A stretch of 64,000 nt of DNA from Diabrotica undecimpunctata. Lineage: Eukaryota > Arthropoda > Insecta > Coleoptera > Chrysomelidae. Position 1 is the stretch's first letter. Every line of letters begins with the position of its first letter. Position numbers and translations under genes: made by a program. The notes beneath the pieces are model-generated. The model made no database searches and had not been told where the DNA came from. It saw only the letters and a program-made list of their open reading frames with translations. The stretch is taken from the NCBI RefSeq assembly GCF_040954645.1, contig NC_092811.1, positions 82,779,063 through 82,843,062 on the forward strand, written 5' to 3'. Positions 1-10,309 of this stretch are shown here, piece after piece.

Positions 1-129
1 CCTATTGTTGAAGATACGTTTGGTAATTCTTGTACCATTTGTTGTGCTTCACCCAGATCTTCGGTAATAAGTAATATATCGTCGGCAAAACGCAGATGAT
101 TGAGCATTTCTCCATCTATTTTTATTCCT
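1..129 (-). pseudogene. LINE reverse transcriptase fragment, cut by window edge
   Basis: Read on the minus strand, this stretch encodes a piece of a non-LTR retrotransposon RT around the catalytic motif: LRFADDILLITEDLG, followed by an amphipathic stretch (EAQQMVQEL). The F-A-D-D box with the downstream ITEDL/AEDL wording matches the LINE pieces at 33157-33480 and 54068-54250 (minus strand), so it is the same broad group of endonuclease/RT LINEs. The reading frame runs off the left edge; on the other side similarity stops near position 129. Only RT motif C and its flanks are visible, so clade cannot be assigned. Confidence 0.8.
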
Positions 130-419
130 CATACATATTATAAAGAGGTAATATCCAGTTCCATGAATTTGAAAGACCAATAGTAGTTTGGAATAATTTT
201 AGGTTTCTTGGATATAGAAGAATGTTTATTACCTGATAAGAAAGTGGAAAATATTCGAATGTGGTAATTAATTCTGTGTTGTGATTGATTGCTCCAGTGG
301 ATATAATTACCATTGGCAATAACAAACAAATATAGGAAACAACCCTCATTTATTGTCGAATATTCGTATTGGCTACTTTGATAAAAATAATTTGGTGTGC
401 TATTTTAATTTAACGAGTA
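130..419. other. AT-rich sequence, no feature recognised
   Basis: Short overlapping ORFs on the minus strand show no family motif and look like chance frames in AT-rich DNA. Nothing else seen. Confidence 0.6.
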
Positions 420-1360
420 ATATGTCTAAACTCCAGATTACAGAAACAACAAAAAGAAAGCCTCCTGCAATTCTGGATGGATATTAGTACAGAGAACACC
501 GCACAACCAAATAAGATATAGTAAGTTGGGTGTGTCTCAAAGAGAAAACCGAGAAATGTCACGGTACGCTAACAACTTGTGGAAGTGAAGTTTTATCCGT
601 TTCGGAGCATATCTGTGTACCAAACGTAGCCACAATAGAAGTAAAAAAGCATTTTGTTTCTGTCAAGAAACGCATGAGAGAAAAGAAAAAAAATTATAGT
701 AAAGAAATTGGACAGCTATTTAATCGTGGTTACGAGTTTGCAACTGAAATGCACTGTCTTCCGTCAAATTAAGTCTAAATTGCATTAGACGACAAGCGCA
801 AGGTAACACTGTTGAACCTATTAGTTCTAAAGAAATAATTCTTCCATTAGAAGTAATTCTTCGATTAAAATCATTGGTTGTAACTTCTACTTTAATTAGT
901 GCTTTTAGCGGAAAATACAAGAACTAAGTTTTTCCTAGTTCTACAACAGAATATAGAGAAAAAAATCAAGTTAGTGCTACGGATGTGTGCTGCTTTAGCT
1001 TATCTTCTAACTGAAAGCAAAAAATATGGTTGGCTATGTATTCAAAAAGATACATCTGATAATCCCAAGCTTGTAAAATTTTACGATTATTTTGTGGTTA
1101 TAAAGAGTGTGGTTAGAGCAGTGGTTATAAAATATACGTAACACACCAAACGATTGAAACTGTTATCGCAAAAGACAGAACGAATAATTTTTTGGAGGGG
1201 TGGAATAATAAAATAAATAAATCAATAAAAAAGAATACACCTAGAATCAAAAAACTGGTCAAAATATTAAAACAAGATTTGTTTAAACTCAGCTAATCAA
1301 ATTTCGTTGGTAAAAGAAGGAAAACGAAATATATACAGTTGGATTCAAGATTTGAAAAGA
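420..1360 (+). pseudogene. Mutator-like (MULE) transposase remnant with FLYWCH zinc finger
   Basis: Three blocks on the plus strand fit the order of a FLYWCH-plus-MULE transposase. (1) About 478-640: a FLYWCH-type finger, YREHRTTK ... WVCLKEKTEKCHGTLTT ... SEHICVPN, with an early stop and one frame change. (2) About 640-880: the post-FLYWCH segment (RGYEFATEM, then in another frame IRRQAQGNTVEPISSKEIIL). (3) About 980-1350: the transposase C-terminus, MCAALAYL ... KFYDYFV and then, after a frameshift, RTNNFLEGWNNKIN, the conserved N-x-x-E-G-W region of MULEs. The catalytic DDE core that should lie between blocks 2 and 3 is missing, so this is an internally deleted, dead copy. Terminal inverted repeats were not found. 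Confidence 0.75.
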
Positions 1361-1836
1361 CGTTTCTTATTTTTTTTAAAATATGATAGAGGTGAAGATG
1401 TTTAAAAACAATTGCTTTTATTATTGAGTTTAAATAAAAAACAGTTACTAGCTATAGGAAAAAACCAAAAATCAAAAAAATGTATAAAAAAATAAATAAA
1501 AAGAAATAAAGCAAAACTTCTAAATACTCCAAAATATAAAGTTAGTTTCTTTGTACCAATCAAAAAAAAATAATTTTATAGGTTGTGAAAGTTCGTTACT
1601 TTTTTATTGGTATATACTGATTATTGCAGTTATAAACAATGTACGAAAATGTCTTCACTTCATAAGAAATTATTTACCTGAGAATCTAATCTTTTATCTT
1701 GTTATTTGTGCAAGTGACCCCAAATGTGTCTTGTCCGCAAATGCTCCTTCTGCACGTGCACCGATACTATCACTACAATTATCACCGTCCAGGTGTTTAA
1801 GGTTATAGCCTTCCCAGAAAAAATTACATTAGTTAA
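1361..1836. other. AT-rich sequence, no feature recognised
   Basis: A-rich then mixed sequence. An 85-codon plus-strand ORF (1551-1808) has no recognisable motif and is probably chance. Confidence 0.5.
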
Positions 1837-1929
1837 TACCTTTTATTGATATAAGGTTGAATGCTCGAATAAATGAACTTTGATCAAATAAAAGGCATAT
1901 ATCGAGCACAGTTTTGTTAATTTAATCTT

Positions 1930-1968
1930 GTCCAAGTACTTTCGCTCCCTAGAGCATCTTCAGGGGCA
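1930..1968 (-). ncRNA. Hammerhead-ribozyme-like core, left arm
   Basis: Minus strand, in order: TGCCC (stem I side), CTGAAGA (fits CUGANGA), one extra T, GCTC-TAGG-GAGC (4-bp stem II with tetraloop), GAAA, then GTACTT. Stem III would be AGT/ACT with no loop, which could only form between two copies. The 3' side of stem I reads GGACA here, so one pair is lost relative to the right arm. The extra T after CTGAAGA departs from the standard core. Activity is unproven. Confidence 0.45.
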
Positions 1969-2212
1969 TTTCGTCAATTGCTGCCTATCCAACAACAATA
2001 AAATGTTATAAACATAAAATTAAACATCACACTACAATACACAAGGACAAACAATTTTTTTAAAAATAGGCGAAGCTACATTATGTATGGAAACCGGACA
2101 GAATAAAAAAAAATAATAATTTTAAAGTGCTTGTCCTTGTGTAGTGTAGTGTGATGTTTAATTTTATGTTTATAACATTTTACTCTTGTTGGATAGGCCG
2201 CAATTGACAAAA

Positions 2213-2252
2213 TGCCCCTCAAGATGCTCTAGGGAGCGAAAGTACTTGGGCA
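2213..2252 (+). ncRNA. Hammerhead-ribozyme-like core, right arm
   Basis: Plus strand: TGCCC (2213-2217), CTCAAGA (2218-2224), T, GCTC-TAGG-GAGC (2226-2237), GAAA (2238-2241), GTACTT, then GGGCA (2248-2252). Stem I (TGCCC/GGGCA) is a perfect 5-bp helix. The core has C where the hammerhead consensus requires G5, so this copy is probably inactive even if the ancestral sequence was a ribozyme. The left arm keeps the G. Confidence 0.4.
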
Positions 2253-2522
2253 AGATTAAATTAATAAAACTGTGCTCGATATCTGCCTTTTATTTGATCA
2301 AAGTACCTTTTATATTTTAAATATTACAAATACTACCAGTACTTTTTGTTTTATGAATTATTCTAGGAAAAACAAACAAAATTAAATTTTAAGGGCAAGG
2401 TACTTAGTTATCTTAAATTATTATATTAATGGTTAGTTATATATCAGTCCGTGGTTTTTCAACTTTTGTGATTTTAGGTTGTCTATAGTGCGTAGAAAAA
2501 GTCACTTTATTATCTTTTGTGA

Positions 2523-4080
2523 AAATGAATAAAGCAGCAGGGGAAAAGTCAAGTATTCTAAGAAGTTGAAGAAACCCCAATAAAAGTGAGTATTATTTAT
2601 AATTTTGTATGGCTATCCAATACTAACTAACCAACTGTCAATATTTTTAAAAATAATGATATTATTCATTAATTATATTTATTTCAGGCTCCATTGCCAG
2701 AATCTATTAATGGTCTTATTGCGAGAATGCAGAACGGACACAGAAATCAAAAATATTCACCAGGACTTAGATTTTGCTAAAAAACAAAATAAAACTAGTT
2801 TGTAACCTGGTATTTGATGAAATGCCGATTCGAAGGCAAGTTGAATGGACAGGGAAAAAATTTTGTGGCTTTGTGGATATTGGTACTCGTTTTGATAGCA
2901 ATGAACTTCCACAAGCAAAAGAAGTGCCTGTATTTAGGCTAGTTACCTTAAATAGTTCATGGAAGATACATGTAGGATATTTTTTGTTAGCTGGCATTGG
3001 TGGAACTGAAAAAGTTGCATAGTCTGGAAATGTTTGGAATTGGTACATGATAGTGGAATACTAGTTACCTCCATAACATTAGACGGGGGCTCCAACTAAT
3101 TAACGATTTATTCGATTTATTTAATTCAAAAAAAAGTTGCTAAATATTTATCGCTTAAAACAAAAGAACAGTTTTTCAGTTATTTAGATGTTCTTAGAAA
3201 ATATGTATATCCATCTATCCTGTGGGTTAGACAATATTTTAAAAATTAAAAGAACAACTGAATTTATAGGTTTTGTTGTTTGTATAGAAAGTCTGAAAGA
3301 TCTATATGATACTTATTTGGTACAAAAAATAATAATTTACAATATATTTTACCGTATAAAATTTATCAGAACCATTTAGAATTATTTTTTGCTGCTGTGA
3401 GGAGTCGTGGAGGATTCAACAACAACCCTACTGCAAAACAATTTGAAGGACCATATAAAAGATTAATAGTTTACTCTGAAATAAATGCTGGTAATACAGG
3501 TAACGTTATTAACCTTGATGTAACCTCAATATTGTTTGGCTGCTGAACAAAAATTGGAAGATGATATTAACAACCTAAATTTTCTAAATTCCTCAAATTG
3601 GTGTTTGACTGATTATGTGGATGATATAGCCTGTTATATTTTAGGTTTTGTTTCAAGGAGTTTGAGTAACATCTTAACATGTGCTAGATGTAAGCAATCA
3701 TTATTTGATGCATATGATGAAACTTACTCTAAACTTCAAAAGAGAAAACAGTATGGACACCTTTCAAAAGCAGCTTTTTTGGTTATTAAAACTTGTAAGA
3801 AGCTGAAAAATATTTCAGATTTTTTAATAAAACTGTAAATACCTACAACAGACGAGTTAAAAACCTTATGAATATTTTGATTAATAAAACCATACAAAAC
3901 ATACCAAAATTAATTTATAAATATTTTGGTAACCATATGTATGATAAAGATGCAATCGATGGCCACTCTATGCAACTTTTATAATTTATTCTTAAAAAAT
4001 ATTTTAAAATTAGAATTCATCATGAAACCAAGACTAATTTAGATGCTAACACCGTGCGCATATAAAGCGTTCTTACTAAG
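2523..4080 (+). pseudogene. P-element / THAP9-like transposase remnant
   Basis: Several plus-strand blocks follow the order of a P-type transposase. About 2688-2780: LPESINGLIARMQNG ... KYSPGLR. Then 2790-3020: LVFDEMPIRRQVEWTGKKF, and KIHVGYFLLAGIGGTEK (RNase H-like catalytic fold, first acidic residue in FDEM). About 3030-3100: ELVHDSGILVTSITLDGGSN (second acidic region). 3188-3440: an EFIGFVVCIESLKDLY block, then FFAAVRSRGGFNNNPTAKQF, the family hallmark. 3536-3838: DYVDDIACYILGFVSR and CARCKQSLFDAY, the C-terminal region. After 3838: IYKYFGNHMYDKDAIDGHS and RIHHETK. No THAP finger was seen upstream. Multiple frameshifts and an internal deletion after KYSPGLR make it non-functional. Confidence 0.85.
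2586..2687 (+). other. Probable retained spliceosomal intron in the P-like remnant
   Basis: A GTGAGT donor at 2586 and a TTTATTTCAG acceptor ending at 2687 enclose 102 bp of AT-rich sequence directly before the first recognisable P-transposase block (APLPESINGL). This is inferred from splice consensus and position only. Confidence 0.5.
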
Positions 4081-4814
4081 ACTATTTTATTTCGCAATTA
4101 ATAAATTTATTTCTGTACCCATGTCTTCTATGATGTCTATTTACCATTTTTACTTTAATATTTCTGTTTTTTAATAGCTTTCCAATAATTAATACATTTT
4201 CACGCCTACTTTTTAATATAGTTGCAAATAATTTTATGTCAAATGCCAGCAAGAGCTTTGGAATGGTCAATAAATATTTTTGTAGCAGAAATCCTTACTA
4301 CGAAAAATCTATTCATATTGTGTTAAAACAAATTTGTCAAAATTTAAAAAGATATGTTTTAATACATTATCAATAAATAAGGGTATGTACTTAAATTTGA
4401 CAAATGTATATTTTTTAATTGATTTGTTTTATCGTAGCAATATTTAATACCTATTAAAAAATTAACTTGAGCTCAACTATATTTATATTGTATTAATTTG
4501 AAAGCAAATAAAATTGTATTTTATTTTTTCTATAAAAACGTGATTTCTGAATAGTTAAACTCTGTTTTTTTTTAATTCTTTGAACGTGTTTTTATACATT
4601 ATTACTACTTTCAATTATTAACATATGAATAAATATCCCCGCGAGTAAAAATTCAAGCACGCTTATGCTCATTGAGGAAGCATCATATTCTATCGATACC
4701 CGTTTTACTCCCACTTGACCTCTTGCCCAGGAATATCGAAGCTCAAAACAGTGTGTTTATGGTATCTTATTGCTGTGTCCATCTATGTTTATACGTCCAA
4801 GTTCTGCAATAGGA
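4081..4814. other. AT-rich sequence, no feature recognised
   Basis: Small chance ORFs only. A less AT-rich stretch near 4640-4800 has no recognisable motif. Confidence 0.5.
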
Positions 4815-6180
4815 AGGGGTAAAGGAAGCATTAAGGAAATTAAAAAATAGAAAATCACCAGGAGAGGACAGAATACCTAACGAACTCCTAAAGAACGGAG
4901 GACCAGATCTGATCAAACAACTATTAAAACTAATCCAAAAAATAATAAAACAAAACAGAATTACTCAAGAATGGATATCAGGCATCCTAATACCTCTCTT
5001 CAAAAAGGAGACAAATCGGACCCGGAAAAATAAGAGGAATTAATTTATTAAACACAACACTAAAATTAACAACCAAAGTAATAACAAATAAATTAAATAA
5101 AATTATAACACTAGCAGGAGAACAACAAGGTTTAAGGTCGGGAAGATCATGCACCGACGCAACATTTATAATGAGGCACCTGCAAGAGAAATCATTAGAA
5201 TGCAACAAACCGGCATATCTATGTTTCGTGGATCTTATAAAGGCATTTGACCGAGTCAAATTAAAAGACGTTATCCACTTACTATATGCAAAAGAAATAC
5301 CTCTAGGAATAATCAAAAAGAATCGAAAATATCTACAAAAACAACAAAATCAAAGTAAAAGTAGAAGAAGAACCAACCAACCCTATTGAAGCTGGCAATG
5401 GGATAAGACACGGAGATTCCCTGAGTCCTCTATTGTTCAACCTGATTATAGACGAAATAATAAAAAAAGTAAGAACTAAAAAAGGATACCAAATGGGAAA
5501 AAACCAATTTAAAATAATCTGCTATGCAGACGACGCATTACTACTCTCTCAAAGTGAAGATGATATACAACGTATGCTGCACCAATTTAATATAACCGCC
5601 AGAAAATTTAACATGTTAATTTCCCCAAAAAAGACAAAATGAATGGTTACAACAGCAAATTTACTAAGATGTAAATTGGAGCTGGAAGGTCAGATAATAG
5701 AACAAGTGATGGCGTTTAAAAATCTAGGCACCACATTATCTAGCTACGGAAAGCTCGAAACCGAAGTGAAAGATTTAAGTGAATAGAGCAAAAAGAGCCG
5801 CAGGCTGCCTAAATGAAACAATATGGTGAAATAAAAATATCGAGAAAGAAACGAAAGGCAGAATTTACGAAACAGTCATCAGACTAATAATGACGTAGGC
5901 GGCAGAAACAAGACCTGACACAGAGAGGACAAAAAGGATGTTAGACACAGCAGAGATAAAAACAGAAAAATTGATGGTAAGACACTATAGGACAGAGCTA
6001 GAAGTACAGATAAACAACAAATATAATGACAAAAAATAGAGTAGTAAAGATTGCAAGAGACGGTTCCTCAATAGGAAGACGATCAGTAGGAAGACCACGA
6101 AAACGATGGAACGACAACTTATTCTAGGCACATTGAAAAACAGACAGAGTTATGTCTATATAAAAAGAAGAAGAAGAAGA
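4815..6180 (+). pseudogene. 5'-truncated LINE, RT domain and C-terminus, GAA-type tail
   Basis: The plus strand begins in the pre-RT region (ALRKLKNRKSPGEDRIPNEL, the K-S-P-G-x-D motif with E for x), then has RT motifs in order: FVDLIKAFDRVKLKDVI (motif A, about 5225), GDSLSPLLFNLIIDEI (motif B, about 5410), CYADDALLLSQSEDD (motif C with YADD, about 5522), and a thumb-like region. The C-terminus ends RRSVGRPRKRW near 6095. The 3' end is a short AAG repeat (6163-6180). Frameshifts (about 5000, 5385) and stops (5639 and later) kill the ORF. The endonuclease domain is missing, as expected from 5' truncation. No TSD was identified. The family is an APE-type LINE; clade uncertain. Confidence 0.8.
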
Positions 6181-7289
6181 TGTTTTGCACTATTTGTGAT
6201 AAAAGGGCAAGTTCTCTATTTCAATATATTTTTAAACTTTTCAAGCTTATTCACACATCTATGTGTCTGTCGTTATTCAAGGGTAAGAAACAGTTCACTG
6301 CGGAAACATCGGAACTGTCCTGCTGTTTCAATAATACTTCCACCATTTAAAATATTTTTAAAAAATAAGTACTAAAGGTTAAGTGTTTCCATTTCAAGTT
6401 GGGTGATTTCAATTTTACTTTGGAAATTAAAAAAAATACGGGAGTTTTAAAAAATTCGATCATTTTAATGTAGGTACTATTAAGAGTACTTAGCTATTTC
6501 ATAAAGTATTTATTTCAGATTCCTTATCAAAAGAGATTATAAGCAGTTCAACATATTAAAGACTTTACTTCATAAAACTAAGCTATCAAAAATCATAATA
6601 AACCTCGCCACCAGATTCGAAAGAAGTATTGCCAGATTCAGATAACGTAAGATGATCAAGAAATTTTTCTAAAGAATTCATACAATTTATTTTTAAATTG
6701 CAATATCCATCTGCACAAGTAAGAAAATAAATCGTATCAAAACTTTTTAAAATTTTATTGCAAGATTGATTATAAACCCAATCAAATACCAACTTCTTTA
6801 ACTCTTCGGAAAAAATATGCCAGTGCATTTGTTAAAAAGATGTGATGACGGGTGCTAAAAATCAGTTAAAAGCCAAATATCTTTAAAATAAAAAACGAGT
6901 GTGGCAGTCCAGTGGGACTGTCGGTAGAAGTTATACTTCTATACACGCGTTCGCCGTTACAAATTTATATGGAAGTCAATCTGCACAATCATTACATATT
7001 TAATGCTATAGGTAAGAGAGAGCAGAAAGAGAAAAAGAATTAGGTATATAGGTATATGGTGCATCGTTTGCTGTATATAAACATTTGACCTGTAATAGGA
7101 GTATAGTAAATGAAGTATTGTATATATTTTTATTTTCATATATGTATAAAAGGAGTTGAATGCAAAAAAATTCATTGTTAAATAAATGCTACTTTTTTCT
7201 AGTTGATTGAATTATATTTATCTCATTTTTTATAGCCCGAAATATTGGATTTGTAGGGTATATTTGTTTTACACCTAATAGAGCATTTA
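6181..7289. other. No gene recognised; possible dispersed repeat near 6895-7190
   Basis: An 80-codon minus-strand ORF (6586-6828) has no known motif. The block 6895-7190 (GTGGCAGTCCAGTGGGACTG onward, with ATAGG repeats) is compositionally different from its surroundings and may be a short dispersed element; I see no second copy in the window. Confidence 0.35.
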
Positions 7290-7740
7290 ATTAGTCAATG
7301 ATGATGACACATTTATTCTTACTACGCGTTTTGAAGAAAATTAAGGCTTCCAAAATGGCTGTGGTCTCGCCTGTGAGGATGCAGAAGTTTTTAGGTAATT
7401 ATATAGTGTAAGTAGTGTATTTACAGTAGTATGCAGCAGCGTGTCCATCATGAACTTTAGAGGCATCACTGAAAAATCGGATTTGCAGTTGATTTGGGGT
7501 ATTTTGTGAGGGTTAAGTCAATGGTAAGTGGTTGGATTGTCCATGGAGGAAAATTTACACTGACTTGTGGAGATCGATTTAGATTATCCATATCAAAGTT
7601 AGAAGATTTTATTCGTTATATAAGGGGAGTACTATTTTTAGTTAGTTTTGTAGAACCAATACTGGGATGGCAAATTTGGGAGAATACTGAATGTTGTTAC
7701 TGTGCTGGTATTTTCCCTATATAGTTTAGGGAGAATTAGT
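7290..7740 (-). pseudogene. I-like LINE ORF2 remnant: RNase H piece
   Basis: The minus strand at about 7300-7490 reads FFSDASKVHDGHAAAYY ... TGETTAILEALIFF. This is the start of a LINE RNase H domain, with the first Asp in S-D-A-S and the Glu in T-A-I-L-E-A. Just upstream (7500-7600) is the usual pre-RNase H linker. The endonuclease and RT that should separate it from ORF1 (8089-9177) are gone, so the element is internally deleted. The last catalytic Asp of RNase H lies beyond the break. Confidence 0.7.
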
Positions 7741-8088
7741 CATCCCTTGATTATCCTTCAACTAGTGATGATTCGTCAGTTTCGTCAGCTGAGAAGGGTT
7801 AGGGTTTATTTTTTTCTTTAGTCGGGTGATATTATTTCTAAACCTAGAATTTTGTGTGTAACAATAAACAAAATTAAGGATGTGAATTAGTTCCTCTGGT
7901 TCGTTGGAGTGAAAGCTCTAAATTTAGTATAAAAGGAGGTGATCTATTTTCGATTTTGTCTTTGATGGATTCTAGGGAGTGAATGACATCTTCGCGGGGG
8001 GTTTTGAAAGAGGTTTTTTGTTTCTTTTTTTGGTTTATTTTGTTTGGGGGTATTAAAAACGGATGAGTCGGTGGAGTCGGTTTTTGGG

Positions 8089-9246
8089 TTATCTTTCAGG
8101 AGATGATATGTTATGTGTTTTTAGCTGTTTAGAATTGACTGCATTATTTAAGGTTATTGGTGTTTCTGGTGTCGTAGTATTTTCAGTGTTATTTATAGCT
8201 GGTGCTGTTGTTTTGGAAGAAGAAGACGAAGTGTTTGGATTATCTTTAGACATGTTTTGGATGAGGTCGATTTCCGTAGTATTTTCAGTGTTATTTACAG
8301 CTGGTGATGTTGTTTTGGAAAGAGAAGACGAAGTGTTTGGATTACCTTTAGATATGTTTTTGATGAGGTCGGTTTCCGTAGATTGATATATTTTATCATT
8401 AGGTTCATTAGGTTTAGATAATGACGATGTGGCTTGAGTTGAATCTGAGAGGGGAGTTGAAGGGGTATCATTAGGTTCATGAGGTTTAGATAATGATGAT
8501 GTGGTTTGGGTTGAATCTAAGAGGGTAGTTGAATTAGTTTGGTTTGAATTGTGAGCGCATTCTAATTCTTGATGACCAATGGTTTTACATTTGGAGCAAC
8601 TGAATCCGTCTATGAAGAGAAATACCCGGCACGAAGTATTATCATCACTTATGGTAACAGAGTCAGGAATAGACATATTTTCCAGGGGTGTAATGAATGA
8701 TTGCCTTCTAAAGCTCAGAACATGACTGTACTCACTTTCAGACATACCTACTCGAAGAAAAGTCATTTTGAATACAGTGTGAATACCAAGTTTTTGTAAT
8801 TCTTGTTCAATTATTTCGTTCGGGATTGTAGGACATGCATTAGATATTAGAAGTCTCTGGGATGGAGAAATTAATCTTCTTACTTCGACTTGACATCCAT
8901 TTACTTCGATATATTTATAAGAATGAAGAAGAGCATCAACAGTGTTTTTTGAAGAGAGGTATATGCATATCCTATTGTTAGCAATTCTGGAGGCAAAAAG
9001 TACATTAACTGGACCCACTAGTGATCCAACAGCTATGACGTAATCATGGATTTTTGTACCTTCAATGCTGGAAATAACTATTGCTTGTTGTTTTGTTGGA
9101 TGTTTAAAATAATTTACGATATCTGAGTAAATGTGTTTAGTGGGGTTTTGTATAGTATTATTATTGTATAAAGTCATTTGATTAATTTTCTTGATCAGAA
9201 GTTGAGCCGGTCCTGTGGCCGGTCCAAAAAACTGGTCAAGACCCAA
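8089..9246 (-). CDS. I-like LINE ORF1 protein (Gag-like, CCHC knuckle)
   Basis: This long open frame encodes a nucleic-acid-binding ORF1 protein. The N-terminal half has an RRM/Gag-like region whose block LFASRIANNRICIYLSS also occurs in the second copy at 56438 (TFASRISNQRICIYLSS). A zinc knuckle C-x2-C-x4-H-x4-C (CSKCKTIGHQELEC) lies near residues 218-231. The C-terminal third is Ser/Thr/Asn-rich and made of two tandem repeat sets. The frame opens at 9246, but the likely true start is the ATG at 9175-9177 (MTLYNNN). Alignment with the 56438 copy puts the start there, and the GC-richer stretch before it (GGACCGGCCACAGGACCGGC) looks like 5' UTR. Homology appears to continue past the stop in other frames to about 7740. 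In a live element this protein would coat the LINE RNA. Confidence 0.8.
   Translation of the reverse strand: MGLDQFFGPATGPAQLLIKKINQMTLYNNNTIQNPTKHIYSDIVNYFKHPTKQQAIVISSIEGTKIHDYVIAVGSLVGPVNVLFASRIANNRICIYLSSKNTVDALLHSYKYIEVNGCQVEVRRLISPSQRLLISNACPTIPNEIIEQELQKLGIHTVFKMTFLRVGMSESEYSHVLSFRRQSFITPLENMSIPDSVTISDDNTSCRVFLFIDGFSCSKCKTIGHQELECAHNSNQTNSTTLLDSTQTTSSLSKPHEPNDTPSTPLSDSTQATSSLSKPNEPNDKIYQSTETDLIKNISKGNPNTSSSLSKTTSPAVNNTENTTEIDLIQNMSKDNPNTSSSSSKTTAPAINNTENTTTPETPITLNNAVNSKQLKTHNISSPER
8174..8377 (-). repeat. 102-bp tandem duplication inside ORF1 (34 codons x 2)
   Basis: Units 8174-8275 and 8276-8377 are close copies with an in-frame period of 102 bp. In protein they give two diverged versions of IDLIQNMSKDNPNTSSSSSK. 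Confidence 0.9.
8395..8538 (-). repeat. 72-bp tandem duplication inside ORF1 (24 codons x 2)
   Basis: Units 8395-8466 and 8467-8538 are in frame, encoding two versions of DSTQTTSSLSKPHEPND. They are adjacent to, but unrelated in sequence to, the 102-bp set. Confidence 0.9.
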
Positions 9247-9259
9247 CTGGAATTTTTGT

Positions 9260-10010
9260 TATCTCTTTACTTAGGTAATATTTAAATTATTATCTGTTTA
9301 GTAGATCATGCTGTACAATTCTTAGCTTTTGTTGGAAAAGTTGCTTAGAAAATATTTCCACAAGTTTTGTAGTAAACTTACATGCTAATAAAAATAATTA
9401 AGAACTATTTCTGTAAAAATTACAAATAGCAACAAAATATTTAAGCGTCAATTCTTCTGTCGATAAGTATATTTTATGACTAGAAAATTTCTAAGAAGTA
9501 AAACGCATTAATGTACTACCGTAATTGTTTATCTCAAACGGCCTTTTCTACGTTTGTATTATAAAAAATGTCAATAACGAAAAAAGAAACAAAATAGACC
9601 TATCTGAAAAATTCTGATTTACATGCATATTGTTTTGTAAGTTGAAATAGAAGCGCCTTTTTTCAACTCGAGTTGCGACTTGAGGGCATGTAGCTTCAAC
9701 AAGTCTGTATTTTATATTAGCATTTTGATGCTGACAATATAGAATCATATTGTATGAAATATAAGGTGCGGGAAGTTGTAACTTTATTTCGAAAAAAGAA
9801 CGTGTATCCCTTTTTTTCATTTTTTGTGATTATTAACTTCTCTTGCGCGTTGAAATTTACATACACCTACAAACCAACAATACGCAGGTTTGTATTGGCT
9901 ATTAGTGGACTAATATCTTTTTTATAGAATTTTATATTACATAATACCATAAATAATAATAAAATACAAACAAAGCTGTATTGAGTAAACTCAAAACAAC
10001 GAATATAAAG
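9260..10010. other. AT-rich sequence, no feature recognised
   Basis: Upstream flank of the LINE. The minus-strand ORFs (9548-9820, 9867-10052) carry no recognisable domain. Confidence 0.5.
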
Positions 10011-10184
10011 GAGTAGGGTAAACTGGTCCATAGTTGGACGTTTTGTTTTCAACAGTGTATAGCATCTTGATTTGACTTTTGTAAATTATAGTAAAAGTAC
10101 CTCTGCATGGGTATGGATGTAAGGAAGCAAACTAAGTATAATTTTAAGTAATCCTTTATTTATAATAAATGTTATTTAACAACT

Positions 10185-10260
10185 CCCACTATGAACCACT
10201 CGTCCCACTATGAACCACTATATGGTCCATTGTGGGAATCATAGTGATCCACATTGGGAT
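10185..10260. repeat. Clustered CCCACTATGAACCA-type subterminal motifs
   Basis: Two copies of CCCACTATGAACCACT lie about 18 bp apart, followed by related GGTCCATTGTGGGAA wording. A related CCCACTATGGTTCAT lies on the other side of the transposase at about 12256-12271. These may be subterminal binding sites of the pogo-like element; terminal inverted repeats were not found. Confidence 0.45.
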
Positions 10261-10309
10261 TTTTAATAAAAAATACTTTAACTCTATTTTAAATTAAGAA
10301 AATTCACAG

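Larger units (their letters stand above)
1877..2304. repeat. Long inverted repeat (two ~176-bp arms, ~76-bp spacer)
   Basis: The left arm (1877-2052) and right arm (2129-2304) are near-perfect reverse complements. They start at ACTTTGATCAAATAAAAGGC and end at CACAAGGACAA, around a spacer at about 2053-2128. The spacer is AT-rich and non-coding. The 10-mer TACCTTTTAT occurs just outside on both sides (1837-1846 and 2304-2313) and could be a TSD, although the left copy lies about 30 bp away from the arm. Each arm carries a hammerhead-like core (listed separately). The structure could be a foldback MITE or two terminal repeats of a Penelope-like element in inverted orientation; the sequence alone does not decide. 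Confidence 0.85.

Noticed and set aside
6586..6828. 80-codon minus-strand ORF as a small gene
   Set aside because: No motif, no start context or splice signals, and typical length for chance ORFs at this AT content.
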